Assembly (NCBI GenBank): GCA_963714995.1
Contig: CAVQQP010000006.1
Coordinates: 62,001 to 126,000 of the forward strand
Direction: 5' to 3'
DNA: 64,000 nt
From: Prado023 sp963714995
GTDB taxonomy: Bacteria > Actinomycetota > Actinomycetes > S36-B12 > CAIYMF01
This document shows, one piece after another, positions 42,177-50,352 of this stretch. Within the stretch, counting starts at the first letter, position 1, and every line of letters begins with the position of its first letter. A program made the translations under genes and the position numbers. The notes below the pieces were generated by a model. The model made no database searches, was not told the DNA's origin, and worked only from the letters and a program-made list of their open reading frames with translations.

Positions 42177-43184
42177 TCAGGCGGGCCGCTCGGTGTCGGG
42201 GGCGCCGGCCCCGGGCGGGCTGACGTCGGGGGCGCCGGTGTCGGGGGCGCCGGGCGCCTCGTCGGCCTGCGCTGCCGCCGCCTCGCGCGCGGCACGGGCC
42301 TCCTCGGCGACCACCCGGGCGGCCTCCTCGAGTGCCAGGCGCTCCTTGCGCTTCTTGGCCCGCAGCCGCTTGCGCTCCTGGGCCTCCTGCTCCGGGTCGT
42401 ACATCGCCTCGTAGGCGTCGACGACGCTGTTGGCCTCGCCGTCCATGACGATCTGGCCCTTCTCCAGCCAGATCGCCCGGTTGCAGGTCATCCGGACCAC
42501 GCCCAGGGAGTGCGAGACGAGGAACACCGTCCCGGCCTCGTCGCGAAGCTGCATGATCCGCTTCTCGCTGCGTCGGCGGAACTCGGCGTCGCCGGTGGCC
42601 AGCGCCTCGTCGATCATCAGGATCTCGTGGCCCATCGAGGCCGCGATCGCGAACCTCAGGCGGGCGGCCATGCCCGAGGAGTACGCGGTCATCGGCAGGC
42701 TGATGAACTCCCCGAGGTCGGCGAACTCCACGATCCAGTCCCGGCGGGCCAGCGCCTGCTCCCGGGTCATGCCCATCGCCATGCAGCCGAGCAGGATGTT
42801 GCGCTCGCCGGACAGGTCACGCATCAGCGCCGCGTTCACGCCGAGCAGGGAGGGCCGTCCGGAGGTGTAGACGGCGCCCGACTCCGCGGGGAGCAGCCCG
42901 GCGATGGCCCGCAGGAGGGTGGACTTGCCCGACCCGTTGCGCCCGATCAGCGCGATGGCGTCACCCTCGCGGGCGACGAACGAGACGCCCCGGACCGCGT
43001 GGACCCGCCGGTACACCTCGCCGCGGCCCTGCCCGCGCAGCAGCTTGCGCGCGGAGACGGCTGCCGAGGACGAGCCCCCCTGCGCCATGACCTTGTAGAC
43101 GACGTTCAGGTCGTCGCACACGACTGTCGGCGCCCGCTCGGCGAGGGCGGCCGCCGTGGTCGTGGGGGCTTCGGGCTCAGCCAC
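42177..43184 (-). CDS. Polysaccharide/teichoic-acid ABC exporter ATP-binding protein (Wzt/TagH-like)
   Basis: 335 residues. One ABC domain: Walker A GRNGSGKST near residue 83, signature YSSGMAARLRFA (the non-canonical SSGM typical of polysaccharide exporters), Walker B ILMIDEALATGD, H-loop VSHS. After the ABC domain there is a charged helical segment (ERKRLRAKKRKERLALEEAARVV) and a low-complexity tail built from GAPDT/GAPDV repeats, with matching repeated GGGGGCGCC in the DNA. No carbohydrate-binding Wzt-C domain. Start overlaps the permease stop by 8 bp. Exports a lipid-linked glycan; its identity is inferred only from nearby envelope genes. Confidence 0.88.
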   Translation of the reverse strand: MAEPEAPTTTAAALAERAPTVVCDDLNVVYKVMAQGGSSSAAVSARKLLRGQGRGEVYRRVHAVRGVSFVAREGDAIALIGRNGSGKSTLLRAIAGLLPAESGAVYTSGRPSLLGVNAALMRDLSGERNILLGCMAMGMTREQALARRDWIVEFADLGEFISLPMTAYSSGMAARLRFAIAASMGHEILMIDEALATGDAEFRRRSEKRIMQLRDEAGTVFLVSHSLGVVRMTCNRAIWLEKGQIVMDGEANSVVDAYEAMYDPEQEAQERKRLRAKKRKERLALEEAARVVAEEARAAREAAAAQADEAPGAPDTGAPDVSPPGAGAPDTERPA

Positions 43185-44070
43185 GGGCGTAGGACTCCTC
43201 GGCGCGGTAGAACACGACGAAGCCGACGAGCAGGGTCCCGACGCCCCAGGCCGCCGCGTACCACCAGAGGAAGCCGGGGGCCGAGTGGCTGGTCATCAGC
43301 GAGACGCGGACCAGCTCGATGTAGACCGTCGCCGGGTTGGCGTACAGCAGGTCGCGGACCCACTCCGGCGAGTCCGCGGTGAACACGTAGATGCTGTAGA
43401 ACACGCCGGACACGTAGCGCCAGGTGGTCATCACGAAGGGGATCAGCTGGGTGATGTCCTGGCTGGCGGCCGTCCAGCGCGCGACCATCATGCACAGCCC
43501 GGCGTTGAACATGGTCTGCATGATCATCACCGGGATCAGCCCCAGCCAGTGCCAGGTGATCGGCTCCCCGGTGAGGAAGACGATGCCGCAGAGGATCACG
43601 AGGGAGACGACCTGCTGCTGGACCTCCTGCACGATCACTGCCAGGGGCAGCACTGCCCGGGGGAAGTGGATGGCCCGGATCAGCGAGCGGTTGTTCGCGA
43701 TCGCCTTCGCGCCCCCGGTGACGGCGCGCTGGGTGTAGGTGAACGTGAAGACGCCGGCGACCAGGAAGGCCACGAAGTTGTCGATCCCCTTGCTGGTGTT
43801 CAGCAGCACCCCGAAGACGAGGAAGTAGACGATCGCGTTCAGGATCGGGGCGAGCACCTGCCAGAACCGGCCCAGGACCGTGTCGGAGTACTGCGCGGCG
43901 TTCCGGTTGCTGGCCATGGAGAAGATGAAGTCGCGCCGGGTCCAGAGCTCGCTCATGTAGCTGCGGATCGGCTGGCGCGCGGAGCTGGAGGTCAGGCCCC
44001 ACTCGGCGGCCAGGGCGCGCAGCTCGTGGCCGTCGGGCGCCGGAAGGGGCTCCGGCGTTGTTGTGGACAT
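43177..44070 (-). CDS. Polysaccharide/teichoic-acid ABC exporter permease (Wzm/TagG-like)
   Basis: 297 residues with six predicted helices and the ABC-2 permease layout: an N-terminal amphipathic stretch containing LGRFWQVLAPILNAIVYFLVFG, then SLIRAIHFPRAVLPLA, a cytosolic turn contacting the ATPase, and the C-terminal YANPATVYIELVR motif typical of Wzm/TagG. ATG at 44070 has GAGGAGGAG upstream. Divergent from purK across a 72-bp gap containing both promoters. Confidence 0.88.
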   Translation of the reverse strand: MSTTTPEPLPAPDGHELRALAAEWGLTSSSARQPIRSYMSELWTRRDFIFSMASNRNAAQYSDTVLGRFWQVLAPILNAIVYFLVFGVLLNTSKGIDNFVAFLVAGVFTFTYTQRAVTGGAKAIANNRSLIRAIHFPRAVLPLAVIVQEVQQQVVSLVILCGIVFLTGEPITWHWLGLIPVMIMQTMFNAGLCMMVARWTAASQDITQLIPFVMTTWRYVSGVFYSIYVFTADSPEWVRDLLYANPATVYIELVRVSLMTSHSAPGFLWWYAAAWGVGTLLVGFVVFYRAEESYARG

Positions 44071-44105
44071 CAGTGCTCCTCCTCGCCCTGACCCAGCACG
44101 CGCCC

Positions 44106-44111
44106 ACGATA
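44106..44111 (-). promoter_or_regulatory. Candidate -10 element of the exporter operon
   Basis: TATCGT on the minus strand, 35 nt before the permease ATG. Confidence 0.4.
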
Positions 44112-44129
44112 GTGCCGACCGGCTGCCGA

Positions 44130-44135
44130 TAGTGT
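44130..44135 (+). promoter_or_regulatory. Leaderless -10 element of purK
   Basis: TAGTGT followed by 7 nt and the GTG at 44143. Confidence 0.55.
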
Positions 44136-44142
44136 TCTGTCC

Positions 44143-45345
44143 GTGGCGCTCAGTGCTCAGTCCGATCCCGGAGGCGCGGTCGGGCCGACTCCTGCCCGGG
44201 GGTTCCCGGTCGTCGGGATGATCGGCGGTGGCCAGCTGGCCCGGATGACCCAGGAGGCTGCGCTCGCCCTCGGCGTCGGCCTGCGCGTCCTGGCTGCGGG
44301 CCCCACCGAGTCCGCGGCACGCGGGGGCGGTGACATCCGCTGGGGCGCCCACGACGATCCCGAGGCGGTGGCGGCGTTCGCCCGGGGATGTGACGTCGTC
44401 ACGTTCGACCACGAGCACGTCCCGGCCCCGATCCTGGATGCGCTGGTCGGGGCCGGGATCGCGGTCCGTCCCGGGCCCGCGGCGCTGGCGCACGCCCAGG
44501 ACAAGGTGCACATGCGTGCGGCGATCAGCGCGGCCGGCGTGCCGTGCCCGGCGTGGGCCGTGGTGACCACGCCCGAGGACGTCACGGAGTTCGCCGCGGC
44601 GAACTCCTGGCCGGTGGTGCTCAAGGTGTCGCGGGGCGGCTACGACGGGCGCGGGGTCTGGGTGGTCGATGGCCCGGACGAGGCCGCGTCGGTGATGGCG
44701 GGCAACCCCCTGGCTCCCGGCGTCGAGTGGCTCGTGGAGCAGTACGTGCCGTTCACCCGTGAGCTCGCCGCGCAGGTGGCTCGCTCGCCGTCCGGCCAGG
44801 CAGCGGTGTACCCGGTGGTCCGCACGGTCCAGACCGACGGGATCTGCACCGAGGTGGTCGCCCCCTGTCCGGGGCTGTCCGACGAGCACGCGCTGGCCGC
44901 CCAGCAGGTCGCGCTGCGGATCGCCGAGGCCCTCGACGTCGTCGGGATGCTCGCCGTCGAGCTCTTCGACACCCCCGAGGGCGTGCTGGTCAACGAGCTC
45001 GCGATGCGCCCGCACAACAGCGGCCACTGGTCGATCGAGGGCGCGGTCACCAGCCAGTTCGAGAACCACCTGCGGGCGGTGCTCGACCTGCCGCTGGGAT
45101 CACCGGCCGCCCGCGCGCCGCACACGGTGATGGTCAACGTCCTCGGCGGCGAGCACCCGGACATGTACTCCGCCTACCGCCATGTCATGGCCCGCGACCC
45201 GGGGCTCAAGGTGCACATGTACGGCAAGGATGTCCGCCCGGGCCGCAAGATCGGCCATGTGACGGTCTCCGGTGACGATCTCGAGTCGCTGCTCGCACGG
45301 GCCCATCACGCGGCCGACTACCTGACGGGAGTGATCGATGAATGA
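44143..45345 (+). CDS. purK: N5-carboxyaminoimidazole ribonucleotide synthase
   Basis: 400 residues, ATP-grasp enzyme that makes N5-CAIR from AIR, bicarbonate and ATP in purine synthesis. Motifs: MIGGGQLARMTQEAALALG at the N-terminus (after about 20 extra residues), DVVTFDHEHVP, LKVSRGGYDGRGVWVV, ELAAQVARSPSG and the C-terminal NELAMRPHNSGHWSIE. The GTG start is favoured by the leaderless -10. Overlaps purE by 8 bp. The enzyme consumes bicarbonate, as do the carboxylases in this window. Confidence 0.95.
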   Translation: MALSAQSDPGGAVGPTPARGFPVVGMIGGGQLARMTQEAALALGVGLRVLAAGPTESAARGGGDIRWGAHDDPEAVAAFARGCDVVTFDHEHVPAPILDALVGAGIAVRPGPAALAHAQDKVHMRAAISAAGVPCPAWAVVTTPEDVTEFAAANSWPVVLKVSRGGYDGRGVWVVDGPDEAASVMAGNPLAPGVEWLVEQYVPFTRELAAQVARSPSGQAAVYPVVRTVQTDGICTEVVAPCPGLSDEHALAAQQVALRIAEALDVVGMLAVELFDTPEGVLVNELAMRPHNSGHWSIEGAVTSQFENHLRAVLDLPLGSPAARAPHTVMVNVLGGEHPDMYSAYRHVMARDPGLKVHMYGKDVRPGRKIGHVTVSGDDLESLLARAHHAADYLTGVIDE

Positions 45346-45850
45346 GCGTGTGTCCCCGGCCCAGGTGGGGGTCGTCATGGGGTCGGACTCCGACTGGGTG
45401 GTGATGGCCGACTCCGCGCAGGTGCTGCGCGACTTCGGGGTCCCGTACGACGTGGACGTCGTGTCCGCGCACCGGATGCCCGAGGACATGATCGAGTACG
45501 GGCGCACGGCCGCCGAGCGCGGGCTGAAGGTGATCATCGCCGGCGCCGGGGGTGCTGCGCACCTGCCGGGGATGCTGGCCTCGGTGACCTCGATCCCGGT
45601 CATCGGCGTGCCGGTCCCGCTGCCGCTGCTCGACGGGATGGACTCGCTGCTGTCGATCGTGCAGATGCCCTCCGGCGTGCCCGTGGCGACGGTCGGGATC
45701 GGCCAGGCCCGCAACGCCGGCCTGCTGGCGGTGCGGATCCTCGGGGTGGCCGAGCCGCGCCTCTGGCCGGACATGGACGCCTTCCGGGCCGGGCTGCGCG
45801 ACGCGGCGCGGGCCAAGGGCGAGCGCCTGCGCGAGGAGTTCGGCACCTGA
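45338..45850 (+). CDS. purE: N5-carboxyaminoimidazole ribonucleotide mutase
   Basis: 170 residues, class I PurE. Converts N5-CAIR to CAIR. MGSDSDWVVM (phosphate-binding loop), VSAHRMPEDM with the catalytic His, and GAGGAAHLPGMLAS are diagnostic, and the MPSGVPVATVGIG stretch closes the active site. ATG at 45338 inside the end of purK. The next stretch, 45851-45951, lies between convergent genes and shows only weak inverted repeats. Confidence 0.96.
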   Translation: MNERVSPAQVGVVMGSDSDWVVMADSAQVLRDFGVPYDVDVVSAHRMPEDMIEYGRTAAERGLKVIIAGAGGAAHLPGMLASVTSIPVIGVPVPLPLLDGMDSLLSIVQMPSGVPVATVGIGQARNAGLLAVRILGVAEPRLWPDMDAFRAGLRDAARAKGERLREEFGT

Positions 45851-45951
45851 GCGTCCGTCGAGCTCGGTCGGTCGTGAACGATCATCAGGACGGACTCGTG
45901 ATCCGGCGGTGGTCGCGCGGTCGGCGCCGACACCGCACGCGCGCTGCGCGG

Positions 45952-47307
45952 TCAGGCGTTGGGGCGGCCCAGGCCTCGGTAGGTCCACCCGGCGGCGCGC
46001 CACCGGGCGACGTCGAGGCAGTTGCGGCCATCGAGGATCGAGGGCGTGGTGGGCAGGGCGGCGACTGTGGCCGGGTCCAGGCCGGTGTACTCGGGCCACT
46101 CGGTGAGCACGAGCACGAGGTCCGCGCCGGTCAGGGCCTCGCGGATGTCCGCTGCGTAGGTCATCTTCGGGTAGGCGGCCCGGGCGTTGGCCATGGCCTG
46201 TGGGTCGTGCACGATCACGTCGCCCCCGGCGGTGTAGATCGCGGCGGCGATGTCCAGGGCCGGGGAGTCGCGCACGTCGTCGGAGTCGGGCTTGAACGCC
46301 GCACCCAGCACGGCGATCCGCTTGCCCACGAAGCGGCCCCCGACGAGCTCGCGGGCCAGGGCCACGGTCGAGGTGCGCCGACGGGTGTTGATGCCGTCCA
46401 CGTCGCGCAGGAAGCTCAGGGCGTCGGAGACTCCGAGCTCGCCGGCGCGGGCCATGAACGCGCGGATGTCCTTGGGCAGGCAGCCGCCGCCGAAGCCGAT
46501 CCCGGCGCGCAGGAACTTCGAGCCGATCCGCTCGTCGTAGCCGATCGCCTCGGCCAGCCGGGTCACGTCGGCACCGGTCGCCTCGCACACCTCCGCCATC
46601 GCGTTGATGAACGAGATCTTGGTCGCCAGGAAGCTGTTGGCCGCCACCTTGACCAGCTCGGAGGTCGCGTAGTCCATGACCAGGAACGGTGAGCCCCATT
46701 CGATCATCGGGGCGTAGACCCGGCGCATGACCTCCTCGTCGCGGCCCCGTGGCTCGCCCGGTCCGGACGGAGTGGCCACGCCGATCACGATGCGGTCCGG
46801 GGTCAGGGTGTCCGCGACCGCGAACCCCTCGCGGAGGAACTCCGGGTTCCAGACCAGGTCGACGTCCGCACCGGCCGGGGCCAGGGCCTGCAGGCGGGTC
46901 CGGACGTTCTCGGCGGTCCCGACCGGCACGGTGGACTTGCCGATCACGGTGCACGGGCGGGTCAGCAGCGGGGCCAGGGAGCCGATCGCGGCGTCGACCT
47001 GGCTGAGGTCGGCCGCATTGGTGCGCGGATGCTGCGGGGTGCCGACGCCGATGAAGTGCAGGTCGCCGAAGTCCGCGGCCTCGGCGAAGTCGGTGGTGAA
47101 CCGCAGCCGGCCGGCGGTGACGTTGGACTCCAGCAGTTCGGAGAGCCCGGGCTCGTAGAACGGGACCTCGCCCCGGGCGAGGGCGGCGATCTTGTCGGCG
47201 TCGACGTCGACGCCGAGGACGTCGTATCCGGACTCGGCCATCGCCGCGGCGTGGGTGGCACCGAGGTAGCCGGTGCCGATGACGGTGATCCTCAGGGGCG
47301 CGCTCAC
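45952..47307 (-). CDS. UDP-glucose 6-dehydrogenase family protein
   Basis: 451 residues. NAD-dependent four-electron oxidation of UDP-glucose (or a related UDP-sugar) to the uronic acid, used for envelope polysaccharides. N-terminal Rossmann motif VIGTGYLGATHAAAMAE, GKSTVPVGTAE, the catalytic Cys in GFGGGCLPKD, and a C-terminal NAD/UDP domain with VLGAAFKPDSDDVRDSP. The GTG at 47307 is supported by a TAGGCT box 7 nt upstream; further in-frame codons upstream are outside the conserved part. Fits the surrounding glycan export genes. Confidence 0.92.
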   Translation of the reverse strand: MSAPLRITVIGTGYLGATHAAAMAESGYDVLGVDVDADKIAALARGEVPFYEPGLSELLESNVTAGRLRFTTDFAEAADFGDLHFIGVGTPQHPRTNAADLSQVDAAIGSLAPLLTRPCTVIGKSTVPVGTAENVRTRLQALAPAGADVDLVWNPEFLREGFAVADTLTPDRIVIGVATPSGPGEPRGRDEEVMRRVYAPMIEWGSPFLVMDYATSELVKVAANSFLATKISFINAMAEVCEATGADVTRLAEAIGYDERIGSKFLRAGIGFGGGCLPKDIRAFMARAGELGVSDALSFLRDVDGINTRRRTSTVALARELVGGRFVGKRIAVLGAAFKPDSDDVRDSPALDIAAAIYTAGGDVIVHDPQAMANARAAYPKMTYAADIREALTGADLVLVLTEWPEYTGLDPATVAALPTTPSILDGRNCLDVARWRAAGWTYRGLGRPNA

Positions 47308-47314
47308 GCCGGCA

Positions 47315-47320
47315 AGCCTA
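47315..47320 (-). promoter_or_regulatory. Leaderless -10 element of the UDP-glucose dehydrogenase gene
   Basis: TAGGCT on the minus strand, 7 nt before the GTG at 47307. Confidence 0.6.
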
Positions 47321-47376
47321 GGCCGTGGGCGGGCGTGCGAGGGCACGCACTGCTGCGCACCAGCGGGACGACCATC

Positions 47377-47425
47377 CCTGTGCTGACGAATCCGACCATC
47401 AGATCGTCGGAATCGTCAGCACAGG
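47377..47425. repeat. Long inverted repeat between two divergent leaderless genes
   Basis: Arms 47377-47396 and 47406-47425 are 20 bp with one mismatch, separated by 9 nt. It lies between the two outward-facing promoters, where a terminator is not expected. Candidate operator for a dimeric repressor, or a terminator for antisense reads. Confidence 0.6.
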
Positions 47426-47532
47426 AGGCCTCCAGCCAGGGATCGCCGGGGCCGGGATCGCCCTCCCGGCCGTCGATCCGGCTGCTCGGCGGCGACGGGC
47501 TGCCCGGCGGGGATGGGCCTGCGTGGCGCGCG

Positions 47533-47538
47533 TAGCCT
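47533..47538 (+). promoter_or_regulatory. Leaderless -10 element of the second acyl-CoA dehydrogenase
   Basis: TAGCCT followed by 7 nt and the ATG at 47546. Confidence 0.6.
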
Positions 47539-47545
47539 GTGGGTC

Positions 47546-48712
47546 ATGGCACTCACCCCGAACCCCGACTTCACCGCCTTCACCCTCCCCGAGGAGCACG
47601 AGATGCTCCGCGCGGCAGTCCGCGAGCTGGCCGAGGACAAGATCGCCCCGCGGGCCGCCGAGATCGACGAGACCGGCGAGTTCCCCTGGGACGTCTACGA
47701 GGCGCTGCGGGCCAACGACTTCCACGCGATCCACATCCCCGAGAAGTTCGGCGGCCAGGGCGGGGACGCGCTGGCCGCCTGCCTGGTCATCGAGGAGGTG
47801 GCGCGCGTCTGTGCGTCGAGCTCGCTGATCCCGGCGGTGAACAAGCTGGGCACGATGCCGCTGATCGTGGGCGCCTCGGACGACCTGCTGGGTCGGTACC
47901 TGCCGCAGGTGGCCAGTGGCGAGGCGATGTTCTCCTACGCCCTGTCGGAGCGCGAGGCGGGATCGGACGCCGGGTCGATGAAGTGCCGCGCAGTCGCCGG
48001 CGACGGCGGGTGGGTGCTCAACGGGCAGAAGTCGTGGATCACCAACGCCGGCATCTCCACGTACTACACGGTGATGGCCGTGACGGAGCCCGGGATCGGC
48101 CCGAAGGGGATCTCGGCGTTCGTCGTGCATGCCGACGATCCCGGCTTCGCGCTGGGCACCCCGGAGCGCAAGCTCGGCATCCACGGCTCGCCGACCCGGG
48201 AGATCCTGTTCGACAACTGCTGGATCCCCGCCGACCGGATCGTCGGCGAGCCGGGCACCGGCTTCCAGACGGCCATGCGCACGCTGGACCACACGCGCGT
48301 CACCATCGGCGCCCAGGCCCTGGGTATCGCGCAGGGCGCGCTGGACGCCTCGATCGCCTACGCCAAGGACCGCAAGCAGTTCGGCAAGTCGATCGGCTCG
48401 TTCCAGGGCGTCCAGTTCCTGATCGCCGACATGGCGATGAAGGTCGAGGCCGCACGCGCCCTGACCTACGCCGCCGCGGCGCGCAGCGAGCGGGGGGCGT
48501 CGGACCTGACCTTCTACGGCGCGGCCGCCAAGTGCTACGCGTCGGACATCGCGATGGAGGTCACGACCGACGCCGTGCAGGTGTTCGGTGGTGCCGGCTA
48601 CGTCCGCGACAATCCGGTGGAGCGCTACATGCGCGATGCGAAGATCACCCAGATCTACGAGGGGACCAACCAGATCCAGCGCATGGTCATGGCACGTCAG
48701 CTGATGAGGTAG
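47546..48712 (+). CDS. Acyl-CoA dehydrogenase (FadE25-like)
   Basis: 388 residues, intact. Motifs: IHIPEKFGGQGGDALA, YALSEREAGSDAGSMKC, WVLNGQKSWITNAG, AYAKDRKQFGKSIGSFQGVQF, DAVQVFGGAGYVRDNPVERYMRDAKI and the catalytic-base Glu in IYEGTNQIQRMVMAR. Its place after purK-purE is shared with mycobacterial fadE25. The start follows the leaderless -10; the in-frame codons upstream of 47546 are not homologous. Chain-length specificity cannot be told. A small GCGGCC/GGCCGC hairpin (48715-48731) follows the stop. Confidence 0.94.
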   Translation: MALTPNPDFTAFTLPEEHEMLRAAVRELAEDKIAPRAAEIDETGEFPWDVYEALRANDFHAIHIPEKFGGQGGDALAACLVIEEVARVCASSSLIPAVNKLGTMPLIVGASDDLLGRYLPQVASGEAMFSYALSEREAGSDAGSMKCRAVAGDGGWVLNGQKSWITNAGISTYYTVMAVTEPGIGPKGISAFVVHADDPGFALGTPERKLGIHGSPTREILFDNCWIPADRIVGEPGTGFQTAMRTLDHTRVTIGAQALGIAQGALDASIAYAKDRKQFGKSIGSFQGVQFLIADMAMKVEAARALTYAAAARSERGASDLTFYGAAAKCYASDIAMEVTTDAVQVFGGAGYVRDNPVERYMRDAKITQIYEGTNQIQRMVMARQLMR

Positions 48713-48768
48713 GGGCGGCCTGGTGGGCCGCACCTGCACGCCGCCCACCCCCCGGAACAGGTCCCGGG

Positions 48769-49989
48769 CTACTGCTCCTGCGCTGCCGGCCGTACCAGCT
48801 CCGTCCACGTGTTGGTGGGCACGTCGTAGGCCCAGACGTCGCCGGCCTGTGTCGTGCCCTCGTCCGTCTGCCAGGATCCGCCGAACACGAGGATCCGCCG
48901 GTTCACGGGGTCGTGGACCAAGGTGTGGCCTGTCCTCGACAACGGGCCTGTGCCCCAGCCCATCCGCGGCCAGTCACTCCCAGGGACGATCGTGTCCCAG
49001 TGATCCGCTCCGCTTCGCCAGCTCGACAACAAGCCGTTGCTCAGCGCGAACGTCCGCTGTGAGACCGGATCGAACACGGCCTGTTGGCGGGACTCCCAGA
49101 GGGACGTGTCGCGCGGCGTCGGTGGCTCGGCGTGCTGGTCGGCCCACCTCTGTGCGAAGAGGTCGAACGTCCAGGTCTCACCGGGGATCCCGGCGGTCGA
49201 GCCCCAGAGGATCAGGACCAGGTGGCGTGCGCTGGTGTCGAGGATCAGCGTGGGATCGCCGGAACGCCCAGCGGGCACCTGGCCGCCCAGCTGCCGGAGG
49301 ATCCTCCATCCTGGGCTGTAGGACCAGAGCGTCCGGGAGCCTGCGGACTCCAGCAGGAAGAGCACCTGGCCGCTGGTGGGGTCCAGCGTCGCGTGTGTCA
49401 CAGCTGACGACTCGAAGCCTGCGGGGAAGCTGATCGGGGGGAGCTGTGCCCAGCGGTCGAGGTCCACCGAGTAGGCCCACGGGAGCAACGTCTGCGGCCT
49501 CTGGGACCACCGGCGGGTTGCCGCGGAGTACGTCTTCACCTGGCCCGGGTGGGACTCCAGGACGCTCAGGGCGATGAGTGAGTCCGTCCCCGGGTCGTAG
49601 ACCACGGCGGGTCCGGCCCAGCTCTCGTGCCTCCAGGGCGCCGTGTTCGGGGCCCCGCTCCAGGTGTTGGTGCACACGTCGAAGCTCATCGTCTGGACCG
49701 GCTCCCATCCACCCATCGAGGAGACCACCACCAACTGACCGGACTGGGCATCCATCGCTGCCTGTCCCATCTCCCAGAACCACTGGGGGCCCGGGCCGGG
49801 GGAGTCGCTTCGTGGTCCGTGTGCGCAGGTGGCAACGGAGGGCAGCACGGTTCCCGGGGTCCAGGTCGGCGACGGGGACGCCGCAGGCTCCGGGTCGGAC
49901 GCGACTGCCCCGTCACCTGCCAGCGTGCAGCCGGAGAGCAGCAGGGCCACCGCCAATGAGGCCACCCACCGCCGACGCACGACAACCAT
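48769..49989 (-). CDS. Kelch-like beta-propeller lipoprotein
   Basis: 406 residues. A basic N-terminus (VRRRW) and hydrophobic core end in the lipobox LLLSGC, so it is a secreted lipoprotein. After a Pro/Ser linker, repeats of about 50 residues contain kelch-type signatures such as HTLVHDPVNRRILVFGGSWQTD and DVWAYDVPTNTWTEL, implying a beta-propeller. Function unknown; such proteins often bind glycans or proteins at the cell surface. The start is uncertain: the ATG at 49989 touches a GGGAG sequence, whereas the GTG at 49980 has it at a proper 9-nt spacing. Convergent with the acyl-CoA dehydrogenase. Confidence 0.75.
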   Translation of the reverse strand: MVVVRRRWVASLAVALLLSGCTLAGDGAVASDPEPAASPSPTWTPGTVLPSVATCAHGPRSDSPGPGPQWFWEMGQAAMDAQSGQLVVVSSMGGWEPVQTMSFDVCTNTWSGAPNTAPWRHESWAGPAVVYDPGTDSLIALSVLESHPGQVKTYSAATRRWSQRPQTLLPWAYSVDLDRWAQLPPISFPAGFESSAVTHATLDPTSGQVLFLLESAGSRTLWSYSPGWRILRQLGGQVPAGRSGDPTLILDTSARHLVLILWGSTAGIPGETWTFDLFAQRWADQHAEPPTPRDTSLWESRQQAVFDPVSQRTFALSNGLLSSWRSGADHWDTIVPGSDWPRMGWGTGPLSRTGHTLVHDPVNRRILVFGGSWQTDEGTTQAGDVWAYDVPTNTWTELVRPAAQEQ

Positions 49990-50241
49990 CTCCCTCGCCC
50001 ACCAACCACTCTCCGCCGGAGGGGGTGACGGACGGTAGGGGCGAAGGTCATCGCGGCTGCCGTGGGGGTGCCGGCACCGGTCCCTGCCTGGTGGCTGTCC
50101 GAGGTGCTGAGTCATCCCGGTCGATCTCGGACCCGCCCATGCCCGTTGGCGCGCCTTCGCAGCCGTGTGAACCTAGAGTCGTGAGCGGCATGAGCCATCG
50201 ACCGCGCCGCCACCCTCCTCCCGGGCGAAAGGACCTCCTCG

Positions 50242-50352
50242 ATGAGTGACCCGGACTGTGCAGGGCTGCCTTCCGTGAGTCCGCTCACCAGGCAGGCGCC
50301 CGGCTGGCAGGTGCCCGAGGGGCAGATGCCCCGCACCAGGAGCGGCACGTGA
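50242..50352 (+). CDS. Possible 36-residue small protein coupled to the glycerophosphotransferase
   Basis: ATG with AAAGGA about 9 nt upstream; its TGA overlaps the GTG of the next gene as GTGA, the coupling pattern used by real gene pairs in this window. The peptide (MSDPDCAGLPSVSPLTRQAP, then a short basic end) shows no known domain or signal. It may be a leader whose translation sets that of the downstream gene, or chance. The rest of 49990-50241 holds a 12-bp palindrome (50067-50078) and a TAGAGT -10-like box at 50174. Confidence 0.35.
   Translation: MSDPDCAGLPSVSPLTRQAPGWQVPEGQMPRTRSGT

Noticed and set aside
44071..44142. Riboswitch before purK
   Set aside because: The start is leaderless and the gap is only 72 bp holding two promoters, so there is no room for an aptamer.
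50067..50078. GGTGCCGGCACC palindrome as an operator
   Set aside because: A 12-bp GC palindrome is expected by chance at this base composition, and no promoter lies over it.
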